Positions 33,578-40,580 of a DNA stretch of 64,000 bases are shown in pieces. Each line of letters starts with the position of its first letter. Within the stretch, counting starts at the first letter, position 1. The notes beneath the pieces are model-generated. The model did not search any database. It saw nothing but the letters and a program-made list of their open reading frames with translations, and was not told where the DNA came from. Where the stretch lies: positions 1-64,000 of the forward strand of contig DASYUQ010000126.1 in NCBI GenBank assembly GCA_036001065.1. The letters run 5' to 3'. Source of the DNA: Candidatus Methylomirabilota bacterium. GTDB taxonomy: Bacteria > Methylomirabilota > Methylomirabilia > Rokubacteriales > CSP1-6. The translations under genes were made by a program, and so were the position numbers.

Positions 33578-34399
33578 TCACCGCTGGGAGAGGTAGTGCT
33601 CGGCGATCTCGATGGGCCGCGCGATCCACAGGTCCTTCTGGGCAAGCATGTGCTGGATGAGCCGCTCCACCATGCGCATCCGCGAGGGGCGCCCGATCAC
33701 CTGGGGATGCATCATGAGATTCCAGAAGCCCCCCTCGTCGTAAGCGCCCTCGAACTCCTCCTTCCAGATGTCGAAGACCTCTTCCTGGCTCCAGATCCCG
33801 TTGCCCACCGGCGGCACCGCGCTGAAGCCGAAGTAGACCCAGTCGTCGTTGACCCACGCCGTGGGCAGCTCCACCAGCTCGCCGAATTTCGTCTTGTGGC
33901 AGTACGGCAGGTCGCTGTCCATCAGGTTGCTGTGGTAGACGAAGTCGTGCTTCCGCAGCAGCTCCATCGTGTGCTTGCTGGGATCGCAGGAGGGCGCGCG
34001 GGAGCCCCGGGGACGGACGCCCAGGATCTTCTCGAAGATGTCCAGCGTCTTGAGCAGGAGCGCCTCTTCCTCCTCCGGACCGGGCAGCGTGAACGGCCGC
34101 TCGTGCAGGTACCCGTGATGGCCCACCTCGTGGCCGCGGCGGACGATCTCCTGGCAGAGGTCGGGATAGCGCTCGATGATCCAGCCCGGGATGAACCAGC
34201 CCGCCTTGATGTCGTAGCGCTCGAGGATTCTCAGGATGCGGGGCGCCCCGGTCTTCGGCCCGTAGGCGCCCATGCCCATGTGCAGCGGGCGCTCGGCCAG
34301 CGCCGGGTCGCGGTGGATCCAGGGGCTCTCGCCGTCCAGGTCGAACGTGATCGTCACCGCGCAGCGGGCGCCCTTCGGCCAGGTGATCGCTCGCTCCAT
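33578..34399 (-). CDS. polysaccharide deacetylase family protein (PuuE/peptidoglycan deacetylase-like)
   Basis: The protein has 273 residues from the ATG at 34399, preceded by GGGGAGGG; a start seven codons earlier lacks this. NodB-homology motifs are CAVTITFDLDGESPW (metal Asp pair) near residue 17, HEVGHHGYLHE (HxxxH) near 98 and the RGSRAPSCDPS motif near 130. Later come FWNLMMHPQVIGRPSR and RPIEIAEHYL. Close relatives include allantoinase-type PuuE and imidase-like enzymes, so the substrate may be a small amide rather than a polysaccharide. Confidence 0.87.
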   Translation of the reverse strand: MERAITWPKGARCAVTITFDLDGESPWIHRDPALAERPLHMGMGAYGPKTGAPRILRILERYDIKAGWFIPGWIIERYPDLCQEIVRRGHEVGHHGYLHERPFTLPGPEEEEALLLKTLDIFEKILGVRPRGSRAPSCDPSKHTMELLRKHDFVYHSNLMDSDLPYCHKTKFGELVELPTAWVNDDWVYFGFSAVPPVGNGIWSQEEVFDIWKEEFEGAYDEGGFWNLMMHPQVIGRPSRMRMVERLIQHMLAQKDLWIARPIEIAEHYLSQR

Positions 34400-34457
34400 G
34401 ACGGCCCTCCCCTCAGACACTCATCGAGGCGTAGAGTCTCAAGGCCGGCCCATCCTA

Positions 34458-35372
34458 TCACCTGGCGACGAGGCGCTCGACCTCACCGCGCGACGGCAGC
34501 GAGGCCTGAGCGCCCCGGCGGGTACAGGCCAGCGCCGCGGCCGCGTTGGCGAAGATCAGGGCCTCACGCAACTCGCGACCTTCGCCCAGCGCCACGGCCA
34601 GAGCCCCGTTGAAGGCGTCGCCCGCCGCGGTGGTGTCGAGGGCGGTCACGGCCAGGGCCGGCACCTGCTGCATGCCGTGGGCCGTGCAGGCCAGCACGCC
34701 CTCGGCGCCGAGGGTGACGAGCACGGTGCCCACGCCGCGCGCGCGGAGGACCTCCCCGGCCCGGGCGGCCTCGGCGTGGCTGCCGACGGCGACGCCGCTC
34801 AAGCGCTCGGCCTCGCCCGTGTTCGGCGTGAGGTAATCGACCAGCGTCCAGCACTCGAGGGCCGTCTCCGGGACGGGGGCCGGGTTGAGCACCGTGATCG
34901 CCCGCCGGCGCCGCGCCCGCTCGAGCACCCACATCACCGTCGGCAGCGGAGTCTCCAGCTGGCAGACGACGACGTCGGCCCAGGCGAAGTCCTCGGCCAG
35001 CGCGCTGACGTGCTCGACGGCGAGGAGGCGGTTGGCGCCGGGCGCCACGGCGATCTGATTACGACCTTCGGCGTCCACCACGATGAGCGCGGTGCCGGTG
35101 GCGGCCGCGCTGGTGGCGTTGACGCCGGCGACGTCGATGCCCTCGCCCAGGAGCGCCTCGCGGATGGCGCGCCCCGACGCGTCGTCGCCGACGCAGGCGA
35201 TGAACTTCACCTCGGCGCCCAAACGCCGGGCCGCCACCGCCTGGTTGGCGCCCTTGCCCCCGTGATTGACGAGCAGGGTGCCGCCCGACACCGTCTCCCC
35301 CGGGCGGGGCAGCCGCGCCACCGCCACGGTGAAGTCGACGTTGGCGGAGCCGATCACGAGGACCCGGGACAC
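34458..35372 (-). CDS. rbsK: ribokinase-like PfkB family carbohydrate kinase
   Basis: The protein has 304 residues from GTG 35372, overlapping the nucleoside hydrolase stop by 19 bp. PfkB signatures are VLVIGSANVDFTVAV, LLVNHGGKGANQAVAARRLGA near residue 40 and DTTAAGDAFNGALAVAL near 245 (catalytic Asp in GDAF). Ribose phosphorylation fits the coupling to a nucleoside hydrolase, which releases ribose from nucleosides. The exact sugar is inferred from this context. Confidence 0.9.
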   Translation of the reverse strand: MSRVLVIGSANVDFTVAVARLPRPGETVSGGTLLVNHGGKGANQAVAARRLGAEVKFIACVGDDASGRAIREALLGEGIDVAGVNATSAAATGTALIVVDAEGRNQIAVAPGANRLLAVEHVSALAEDFAWADVVVCQLETPLPTVMWVLERARRRRAITVLNPAPVPETALECWTLVDYLTPNTGEAERLSGVAVGSHAEAARAGEVLRARGVGTVLVTLGAEGVLACTAHGMQQVPALAVTALDTTAAGDAFNGALAVALGEGRELREALIFANAAAALACTRRGAQASLPSRGEVERLVAR

Positions 35373-36253
35373 AACCGCTCGAGAAACGTCGCGAGAAAGC
35401 GCGGGCGATCCACCCGCGCCGCCACGCGACAGTTGGAGGCGCCGGCCGCCCGCCGCGTGGCGCCGTCCGGCCCGATCTCGAGCCGGGCCTCCTCCCACTC
35501 GACGAGCGTCGGATCCGCGGCGGCGGCCACGGCGAGCGGATCGTGGAGGTACATCGCGCCGCCATCCAGCCGGAACGCGCGGCGGGTGAAAGCGGCGATG
35601 CGCGAGGCCAGCGGCCCCGGCGTCTTGGCCAGGGCCGCCTCGAGGTCGGCCCGGGCGAGCGTCGCCTGGCGGGTGGCGTCGAGCGGCACCAGGTCGATGG
35701 GCAGATCGGCGGTGAAGACGCGCCCGGCGGCGTCGGGATCGACATGCATGTTGAACTCCGCGGTCGGCGTCACGTTGCCGGGGACGTCGACGGCGCCGCC
35801 CATCACGACGACCCGATCGACCCCCGCCAGGGCGGCGCGGTCGGCGGCCAGCGCGAGCGCCAGATTGGTCAGCGGCCCCAGCGCCACCAGCGTGAGCCGC
35901 TCGCCGAGCCGTCGGGCCGTCTCGGCGATGAGCCCGGCCGCGCTCTGACTGATCGGCGCCAGGGTGACCGGGGGCCAGTCGTCGAGGTCGCCGAGACCGT
36001 CCTCGCCGTGATACCGCGCCGCCGTCTGGAGCGGGCGGGCCAGCGGCCGGGCCGCGCCCACCGCCACGGCGGGTCGCGGCTGGGGCCGTCGCAACGCCAG
36101 CAGGCGGAAGACGTTGGTGGTCCCGCGCTCCACGGCGACGTTGCCGGCGACGGTGGTGATCGCCTCGACCTCGACTCCGTGCGAGCCCCAGGCCAGGAGC
36201 AACGCGAGGGCGTCGTCGATCCCGGGGTCGGTGTCGATGAGGACGGTGGTCAT
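35354..36253 (-). CDS. inosine-uridine-type nucleoside hydrolase
   Basis: The 299-residue enzyme opens with the calcium-binding signature VLIDTDPGIDDALALLLAW (DTDPGIDD). VVVMGGAVDVPGNVTPTAEFNMHVDPDAAGRVF near residues 150-180 is the second family block, and YLHDPLAVAAAADPTL near 245 contains the His/Asp pair. It hydrolyses the N-glycosidic bond of nucleosides. The downstream overlapping ribokinase would phosphorylate the ribose, giving a two-gene salvage unit. It is divergent from the SelW-like gene across 66 bp. Confidence 0.93.
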   Translation of the reverse strand: MTTVLIDTDPGIDDALALLLAWGSHGVEVEAITTVAGNVAVERGTTNVFRLLALRRPQPRPAVAVGAARPLARPLQTAARYHGEDGLGDLDDWPPVTLAPISQSAAGLIAETARRLGERLTLVALGPLTNLALALAADRAALAGVDRVVVMGGAVDVPGNVTPTAEFNMHVDPDAAGRVFTADLPIDLVPLDATRQATLARADLEAALAKTPGPLASRIAAFTRRAFRLDGGAMYLHDPLAVAAAADPTLVEWEEARLEIGPDGATRRAAGASNCRVAARVDRPRFLATFLERLCPGSS

Positions 36254-36319
36254 CGAATCCCTGTCGGCTGGGTGGGCATCCTATACAATAACTTCACCAT
36301 CGCGTTCAGGAGGGGACGG
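36254..36319. promoter_or_regulatory. shared divergent promoter region with ribosome site of the SelW-like gene
   Basis: The 66 bp between two divergent start codons contain a TATACAAT box (about 36282-36289), a plausible -10 for the plus strand. AGGAGGGG at 36308-36315, five bases before the ATG at 36320, is a near-ideal ribosome site and fixes the start of the selenoprotein gene. Confidence 0.5.
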
Positions 36320-36547
36320 ATGCAGATCCGGATCAAGTACTGCGGCGAGTGAAACTACCTGCCCCAGGCCTCCAGTTTGCAGGCCGCCATCAAGAAGAAG
36401 TACGGCATCACCGCCGAGCTCGACGAGGGCATGGGCGGAATCTTCGAGGTCTTCATCGACGGCAAGAGCGTCTACTCCAACCAGACGACGTACCGGTTCC
36501 CCGAGCCCGAAGAGATCTTCGCCAAGATCGACGCCGCTAAGAAGTAG
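36320..36547 (+). CDS. SelW/Rdx-family selenoprotein with in-frame UGA (CxxU motif)
   Basis: Read with UGA at 36350-36352 as selenocysteine, the 75-residue protein starts MQIRIKYCGE-U-NYLPQASSL and continues LQAAIKKKYGITAEL, GMGGIFEVFIDGKSVYSN, then YRFPEPEEIFAKIDAAKK and TAG. This is the whole SelT/SelW/SelH (Rdx) family pattern: N-terminal beta strand, YCxx[C/U]xY redox motif at residues 7-13, amphipathic helix, GxGGxFEVxxDG and FPxxxEI. Without UGA readthrough the gene would be 10 codons long and the rest would be an orphan. A strong ribosome site precedes the ATG. A hairpin suited to a bacterial SECIS follows the UGA. The stop overlaps the end of the convergent CoA-transferase gene by 11 bp. 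Confidence 0.88.
36367..36385 (+). promoter_or_regulatory. candidate bacterial SECIS hairpin
   Basis: Fourteen bases after the UGA, GGCCT (36367-36371) pairs with AGGCC (36381-36385) around a 9-base loop, CCAGTTTGC, that contains GU. The loop G is 23 bases from the UGA, within the spacing seen for bacterial SECIS elements. An alternative five-pair stem, CCTGC (36358-36362) with GCAGG (36379-36383), overlaps it. Confidence 0.5.
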
Positions 36548-37799
36548 CACCGCGCTCCAGCTCCTCCCGAAACCGCGGGTGGGCCACCGCCACCAGGGCC
36601 GCGACCCGCTCCCGCACTCCCCGCCCGCGAAGGCGCGCCGCGCCGTACTCCGTCACCACCCAGTCGGCCAGGAACCGCGGCGTGGTCACGGCGGCGCCCT
36701 CCGTCAGGTGGGGCACGATCCGCGATACCTCGCCGTCGCGCCCCGTCGCCGGCAGCGCGATGATCGAGGCGCCGCCCGCTGAGCGGGAGGCGCCCAGCAC
36801 GAAGTCGAACTGACCACCGATCCCCGCCACCTGACGCGGCCCCAGGCTCTCGGCCGTCACCTGTCCGGTGAGGTCCACCTCCAGGCCCGAGTTGATCGCG
36901 ACGAACCGGTCGAGTTGCGCCACGACGTGAGGATCGTGGACCCACTCCGACGACTCCATGTTGACGAGCGGGTTGTCGTCGATGAACGCGAACAGCCGCC
37001 GGGTGCCCATGGCCTCGGCGACGTCCATCCGTCCGCGGTGCACGCGCTTGCCGGCGTTGGTGACGACGCCGCGCTCGACGAGCGCCACCGAGGCGTCGAC
37101 CAGCAGCGAGTGGAGCGCGAGATTGCGATGGGTGCCGAGCGCTTCCAGCACCGCCTGGGGAATCGCGCCCACGCCCACCTGGACGGTGGCGCCGTCGGGA
37201 ACGAGGGCCGCCACGTGCCGGCCGACGGCGCGCTCGACCTCCGTGATCAGCGGCGGCGGATACTCGAGGAGCGGCTCGTCGACCTCCACCCAGGCGTCGA
37301 TCTGGCTGCGGTGCAGGTACGCGTTGCCGCGCGTGCGCGGCATGTTCGGGTTCACCTGCGCCAGCACCAGGGGCGCCTGCCGCGCGGCAGGGAGCGCGAC
37401 GCCGACCGCCAGGCCCAGGCTCAGATAGCCGTGGCCATCGGGCGGGGCGCAGTGCACGAGGACGCAGTCCGGCGCCCAGGACCCGCGATGGCCGGCGGTG
37501 ACGAGATCGAAGTAGCGCGCCGGCACGAACTCGACCCGCCCGCGCCGGTGGGCGTCCTCCAGCCGCGGCGACATGTGCCACGTCGCGAATCGCAAGGGAG
37601 CCATCTGGGGGCGGGCGAACGGGTAGTCGCCCAGATGGATCCCGCCCACGAGCGTGAGATCGCGCAGCCGGTCGGCCTGCCGGCAGATCTCCCCCACCAA
37701 GCCTACCGGCTCGCCGCACGCGGGCGGCAGCAACACCTTCATGCCGGGGGCGAGCCTCGCCACCGCGTCGGCCAGCGTCGTCTTGGTGAAGGAGCGCAT
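36537..37799 (-). CDS. acetyl-CoA hydrolase/transferase family protein (4-hydroxybutyrate CoA-transferase-like)
   Basis: The protein has 420 residues from the ATG at 37799. N-terminal domain: VLLPPACGEPVGLV and DLTLVGGIHLGDYPF. C-terminal domain: ATVQVGVGAIPQAVLEAL, LALHSLLVDASVALVERGVV, NPLVNMESSEWVHDP near residue 270 (the E of the MESSE segment fits the catalytic Glu), GLEVDLTGQVTAESLGPRQVAGIGGQFDF and ATTPRFLADWVVTEYGAARLRG. Family members swap CoA between carboxylates. The substrate is unknown. It is divergent from the small lipoprotein gene across 44 bp, and its 3' end overlaps the SelW-like gene. Confidence 0.9.
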   Translation of the reverse strand: MRSFTKTTLADAVARLAPGMKVLLPPACGEPVGLVGEICRQADRLRDLTLVGGIHLGDYPFARPQMAPLRFATWHMSPRLEDAHRRGRVEFVPARYFDLVTAGHRGSWAPDCVLVHCAPPDGHGYLSLGLAVGVALPAARQAPLVLAQVNPNMPRTRGNAYLHRSQIDAWVEVDEPLLEYPPPLITEVERAVGRHVAALVPDGATVQVGVGAIPQAVLEALGTHRNLALHSLLVDASVALVERGVVTNAGKRVHRGRMDVAEAMGTRRLFAFIDDNPLVNMESSEWVHDPHVVAQLDRFVAINSGLEVDLTGQVTAESLGPRQVAGIGGQFDFVLGASRSAGGASIIALPATGRDGEVSRIVPHLTEGAAVTTPRFLADWVVTEYGAARLRGRGVRERVAALVAVAHPRFREELERGATS

Positions 37800-37843
37800 G
37801 ATTGGCGCCGTATATATACCCGATGGCGCGCTAGAATGGCGCC
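37800..37843. promoter_or_regulatory. divergent promoter region with repeated GGCGCC boxes
   Basis: The 44 bp contain ATTGGCGCC, GATGGCGCG and AATGGCGCC boxes around a TATATATAC stretch. The AT-rich core is the likely -10 region for one or both genes, and the three similar boxes could be operator half-sites. This is suggestive only. Confidence 0.35.
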
Positions 37844-38020
37844 ATGAAACGACCGAGCGCGCTCGCCCTCTGCCTGCTCGCCCTGCTCGTGCTGGCCGCC
37901 TGCGCCACGCCGACCCGGCCGAGTCCGCCGGAATCCTCACCGCGCGTCCGCTGTCTGACGGATCCGCGCGAGAGCGGCACCCGTCCGCTCATCTTCCTCT
38001 TCTGCATCGAGAGTCCGTAA
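37844..38020 (+). CDS. small predicted lipoprotein, 58 residues
   Basis: MKRPSALALCLLALLVLAAC gives a typical lipoprotein signal with LAAC lipobox (Cys 20). The mature part is only ~39 residues: Pro/Ser-rich, then VRCLTDPRESGTRPLIFLFC with two further cysteines. The function is unknown. The stop TAA overlaps the ATG of the following SDR gene (TAATG), which supports it as a real, translated gene. Confidence 0.65.
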   Translation: MKRPSALALCLLALLVLAACATPTRPSPPESSPRVRCLTDPRESGTRPLIFLFCIESP

Positions 38021-38784
38021 TGGCGGCCCCCCGTGTCGCCCTGATCACCGGCGGCGGCCGGGGCATCGGCCGCGAGATCGCGCTGGCGCTCGCCCGCGAG
38101 GGGCTGGTGATCGCGGTGGCGGCGCGGACGCGCCGGCAGGTCGAGGAGACCGCGGCCGCCGCGCGCGAGCTGGGCGCCACCGCGCTCGGCGTAGCGCTGG
38201 ATGTCACCGAGCCCGCGGCCGTCGGCGCGGCCGTGGGCGAGGTCGCGCGGGCGCTGGGCCCCGTGGATGTCCTCGTCAACAACGCGGGCATCGCCGAGTC
38301 CGCGCCGTTCGCGAAGACGGACCTCGCGCACTGGGAGCGCCACCTGCGCGTCAACGTGACGGGCCCCTATCTGCTGATCCGCGAGGTCCTTCCCGGCATG
38401 CTCGAGCGGGGCTGGGGCCGCGTCGTCAACATCGCGTCGCTGGCGGGGCTGGCCGGCGCCCCCTACCTGAGCGCCTACGCGACCTCCAAGCACGCGCTGG
38501 TCGGACTCACGCGCGCGCTGGCCGCCGAAGTGGCGGGCCAGGGCGTCACCGTGAACGCGATCTGTCCGGGCTATGTGGCGACCGACATGGTCTGGCGTGG
38601 GGCCCGGAACATCGCGGCCAAGACGGGCCGCCCGTTCGAAGAAGCCGTCGCCGCGATGGCCCGCACGAATTCCGGCGGACGGCTCATCGAGCCGAGCGAG
38701 GTGGCGGTGGCCGCGGTGAAGCTGCTCCAGGACGAGCAGACGAACGGTGAGACCATCATCCTCGACGGCTCTCCGCGCCACTGA
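38020..38784 (+). CDS. SDR family NAD(P)-dependent oxidoreductase
   Basis: The protein has 254 residues from the ATG at 38020. Cofactor motif VALITGGGRGIGREIALAL is at residues 6-24, NNAGIAESAP near 87, catalytic Ser in NIASLAGLAGAPYLS, and YATSKHALVGLTRAL (YxxxK) near 155. ICPGYVATDM and the C-terminal TNGETIILDGS complete the classical SDR pattern, similar to 3-hydroxyacyl-CoA dehydrogenases. It is coupled to the small lipoprotein gene and followed 12 bp later by a RidA gene. Confidence 0.92.
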   Translation: MAAPRVALITGGGRGIGREIALALAREGLVIAVAARTRRQVEETAAAARELGATALGVALDVTEPAAVGAAVGEVARALGPVDVLVNNAGIAESAPFAKTDLAHWERHLRVNVTGPYLLIREVLPGMLERGWGRVVNIASLAGLAGAPYLSAYATSKHALVGLTRALAAEVAGQGVTVNAICPGYVATDMVWRGARNIAAKTGRPFEEAVAAMARTNSGGRLIEPSEVAVAAVKLLQDEQTNGETIILDGSPRH

Positions 38785-38796
38785 CCGGAGGAGGAC

Positions 38797-39231
38797 ATGA
38801 GCCGCCACATCGAGCCCCTCAATCCGCCCACGCTCTGCAAAGCCGTCGGCTTCTCCCACGGGTTCGAGGCGCGGGGGGGCCGCCTGCTCTTCATCGCCGG
38901 CCAGGTGGCGCGTGACCGGAACGGTCACGTCGTCGGCCAGGGCGACCTGGTCGCCCAGTTCCGCCAGGTGTGCGAGAACCTCAAGGCGCTGGTCACCGCC
39001 GCCGGCGGCCAGATGACGGACATCGTCAAGCTCACGATCTACGTCCTCGACGCCCACGACTACAAGGCCAAGCTGAAGGCGATCGGCGGGGTCTACCGGC
39101 AGTACTTCGGCAAGCACTTCCCGGCGATGACGCTGGTGGGCGCCCGCGACCTCTTCGACGCCGCCGATGGCTGCCTGATCGAGATCGAGGGCGTCGGCGT
39201 ACTGCCGTACGATCCGCAGACGCCCAGATAG
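38797..39231 (+). CDS. RidA/YjgF family protein
   Basis: The 144-residue protein has the RidA pattern: KAVGFSHGFEARGGRLLFIAGQVARDRNGHVVGQGDLVAQFRQ, then DIVKLTIYVLDAHDYKAKLKAIG and FPAMTLVGARDLFDAADGCLIEIEGVGVL. The Arg that binds the enamine carboxylate in true deaminases is here in the VGARDLF segment. It may remove reactive enamine/imine intermediates or act in the pathway of the SDR just upstream. GGAGGAGG precedes the ATG. Confidence 0.9.
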   Translation: MSRHIEPLNPPTLCKAVGFSHGFEARGGRLLFIAGQVARDRNGHVVGQGDLVAQFRQVCENLKALVTAAGGQMTDIVKLTIYVLDAHDYKAKLKAIGGVYRQYFGKHFPAMTLVGARDLFDAADGCLIEIEGVGVLPYDPQTPR

Positions 39232-39403
39232 GGAAGCCGTTTTCATAGCTCCCGCGAAGCGCGCGAACGCCTTTCGTGCGCTCCTGACCGAGGCCGACTA
39301 CGAGATCCAGCCGCTCACGTACCCCTTCCGGGAGCGGCGCGAGGTGACTCCCGAGGAGTTCTGTGGTTCGCCGGCGACCAATTTCCTGGCCCGGCCCCGC
39401 GGC
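39232..39403 (+). pseudogene. 172-bp gap with a probable coding fragment
   Basis: A plus-strand frame without a start, from about 39244, reads KRANAFRALLTEADYEIQPL, then TYPFRERREVTPEEFCGSP before losing protein-like composition. This looks like a remnant of an unidentified gene rather than a functional ORF. No promoter or terminator is clear. Confidence 0.3.
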
Positions 39404-39730
39404 TCAGTGACAAACGATGGTGTCGAGCAGCGTGCAGTGGACCGGGTCGGCCGGGGCCTTCGCGTTCCAGGCGGATGAAAACGTGCTGAGAACGACAGCC
39501 AGCGCCCGCGGATCCCGTTGGGTGTTCCATCGCAGGAGGAACGGCTCCGCGATGCGGATGATCTCCTCTTGCTGCTCCACCGTGAGCGAGGCCCATTTGT
39601 GCTGCCCGCGGGATGGTAGTCCGGCCACGACCTCGTGAGCGAGCTGCCAGTTTGTCGGGGGCCGCCCCGCCGTCGACAGGGGCGTGCACGCCGTCACGCC
39701 GAGAAGGAGGAGGAGCACGATCAGGGGCAC
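39404..39730 (-). CDS. small predicted lipoprotein at the end of the gspA/gspB cluster
   Basis: This 108-residue protein has a lipoprotein signal (PLIVLLLLLGVTAC, Cys about 15). The mature part contains NWQLAHEVVAGLPSRGQHKW, a helical LTVEQQEEIIRIAEPFLLRW and two C-terminal cysteines (HCTLLDTIVC). I do not recognise the family. It is 37 bp downstream of the GspB-like gene on the same strand, so it may be a pilotin-like accessory, but nothing in the sequence shows that directly. Confidence 0.6.
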   Translation of the reverse strand: MPLIVLLLLLGVTACTPLSTAGRPPTNWQLAHEVVAGLPSRGQHKWASLTVEQQEEIIRIAEPFLLRWNTQRDPRALAVVLSTFSSAWNAKAPADPVHCTLLDTIVCH

Positions 39731-39767
39731 CGATCCCGGTCCTCGTCAGGGTCACCTTCCGAAGATC

Positions 39768-40568
39768 TCACCGCTCCGTTCCGGCGGCCCCGGCGGCCGG
39801 GCTGGACCGCTGGCCGACCAGCAGCAGGAAACGACGCCCCTGATAACTCAGGATCACTCCTTCTTCAATGATCTTCTCGACGCGAACGTCCCCGTCGATC
39901 GTCTGACCCTCGACGTATCTGCGGTTGTTGATGAAGACCATTCGCTGCGGCGCCATCTCGGAGTAGACCAGCGCCTCGAGCCTGAGGTTCGCAACCGTCT
40001 CGCCGAGCGCCGCCGGCGGTTCCGTCGACATCGGCCGAGACGCGGCGTCCGGCTCGGCGACCGGCTCCCCCGTTGCCTTCCGCTCCGAGGTGCTGGGGGC
40101 CGCCGGGGCCACGCCTCGGACGGCGGTCTGGCTGGTCGCCGGCTTCGCAGGACGTGGCGCCGGTCCGGTCGGCTTCGGCCGTTCGATCCGGGGCGCGCTC
40201 GAGGCATCGTGGCCCGGCCGGACCGCCGGCGCCGCTGACCTCTCCCCCTGGACCGGATCCACGCGCGTCACTGGCTCAGCCGTGAGCCGTGCCGTCACCG
40301 GTGACGTCGCTGGCTCCCGGACCATGGCCGGCTCCGGCTTCGCCCCGCTACCGCTGGAGCCGGCGGGGACCAGGGCCACGCCGATGCGATCAAGACGAAC
40401 GACCGCGATCAGGACGGCGGCGTTCACCAACAACACTACGGCGAGTCCCCACGCCCATCGCGGCTGATGCGCGTATGGTCTCGGCCGCGGCCCCGGTATC
40501 TGGGCAGCGACACGCCCGGAGTCCCGCTCTTGTTCGGCTTTCTTCAGTGCGTCCAGAATGTAGGACAT
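39768..40568 (-). CDS. gspB: GspB-like general secretion pathway protein
   Basis: The 266-residue protein starts with the hallmark MSYILDALKKAEQER. A membrane helix follows (WAWGLAVVLLVNAAVLIAVV, residues 38-58), then ~120 Pro/Ala/Thr-rich residues, and a C-terminal GspB domain with LRLEALVYSEMAPQRMVFIN, YVEGQTIDGDVRVEKI and GVILSYQGRRFLLLVG. GspA and GspB work together to help the secretin pass and anchor in peptidoglycan. It lies 12 bp after the gspA-type gene. Confidence 0.88.
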   Translation of the reverse strand: MSYILDALKKAEQERDSGRVAAQIPGPRPRPYAHQPRWAWGLAVVLLVNAAVLIAVVRLDRIGVALVPAGSSGSGAKPEPAMVREPATSPVTARLTAEPVTRVDPVQGERSAAPAVRPGHDASSAPRIERPKPTGPAPRPAKPATSQTAVRGVAPAAPSTSERKATGEPVAEPDAASRPMSTEPPAALGETVANLRLEALVYSEMAPQRMVFINNRRYVEGQTIDGDVRVEKIIEEGVILSYQGRRFLLLVGQRSSPAAGAAGTER

Positions 40569-40580
40569 GGCCCCGGCGAG

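Noticed and set aside
36425-36547. Short ORF starting at the downstream Met of the SelW-like gene
   Set aside because: It lacks the redox motif and a ribosome site; the full-length reading through UGA explains the whole conserved pattern.
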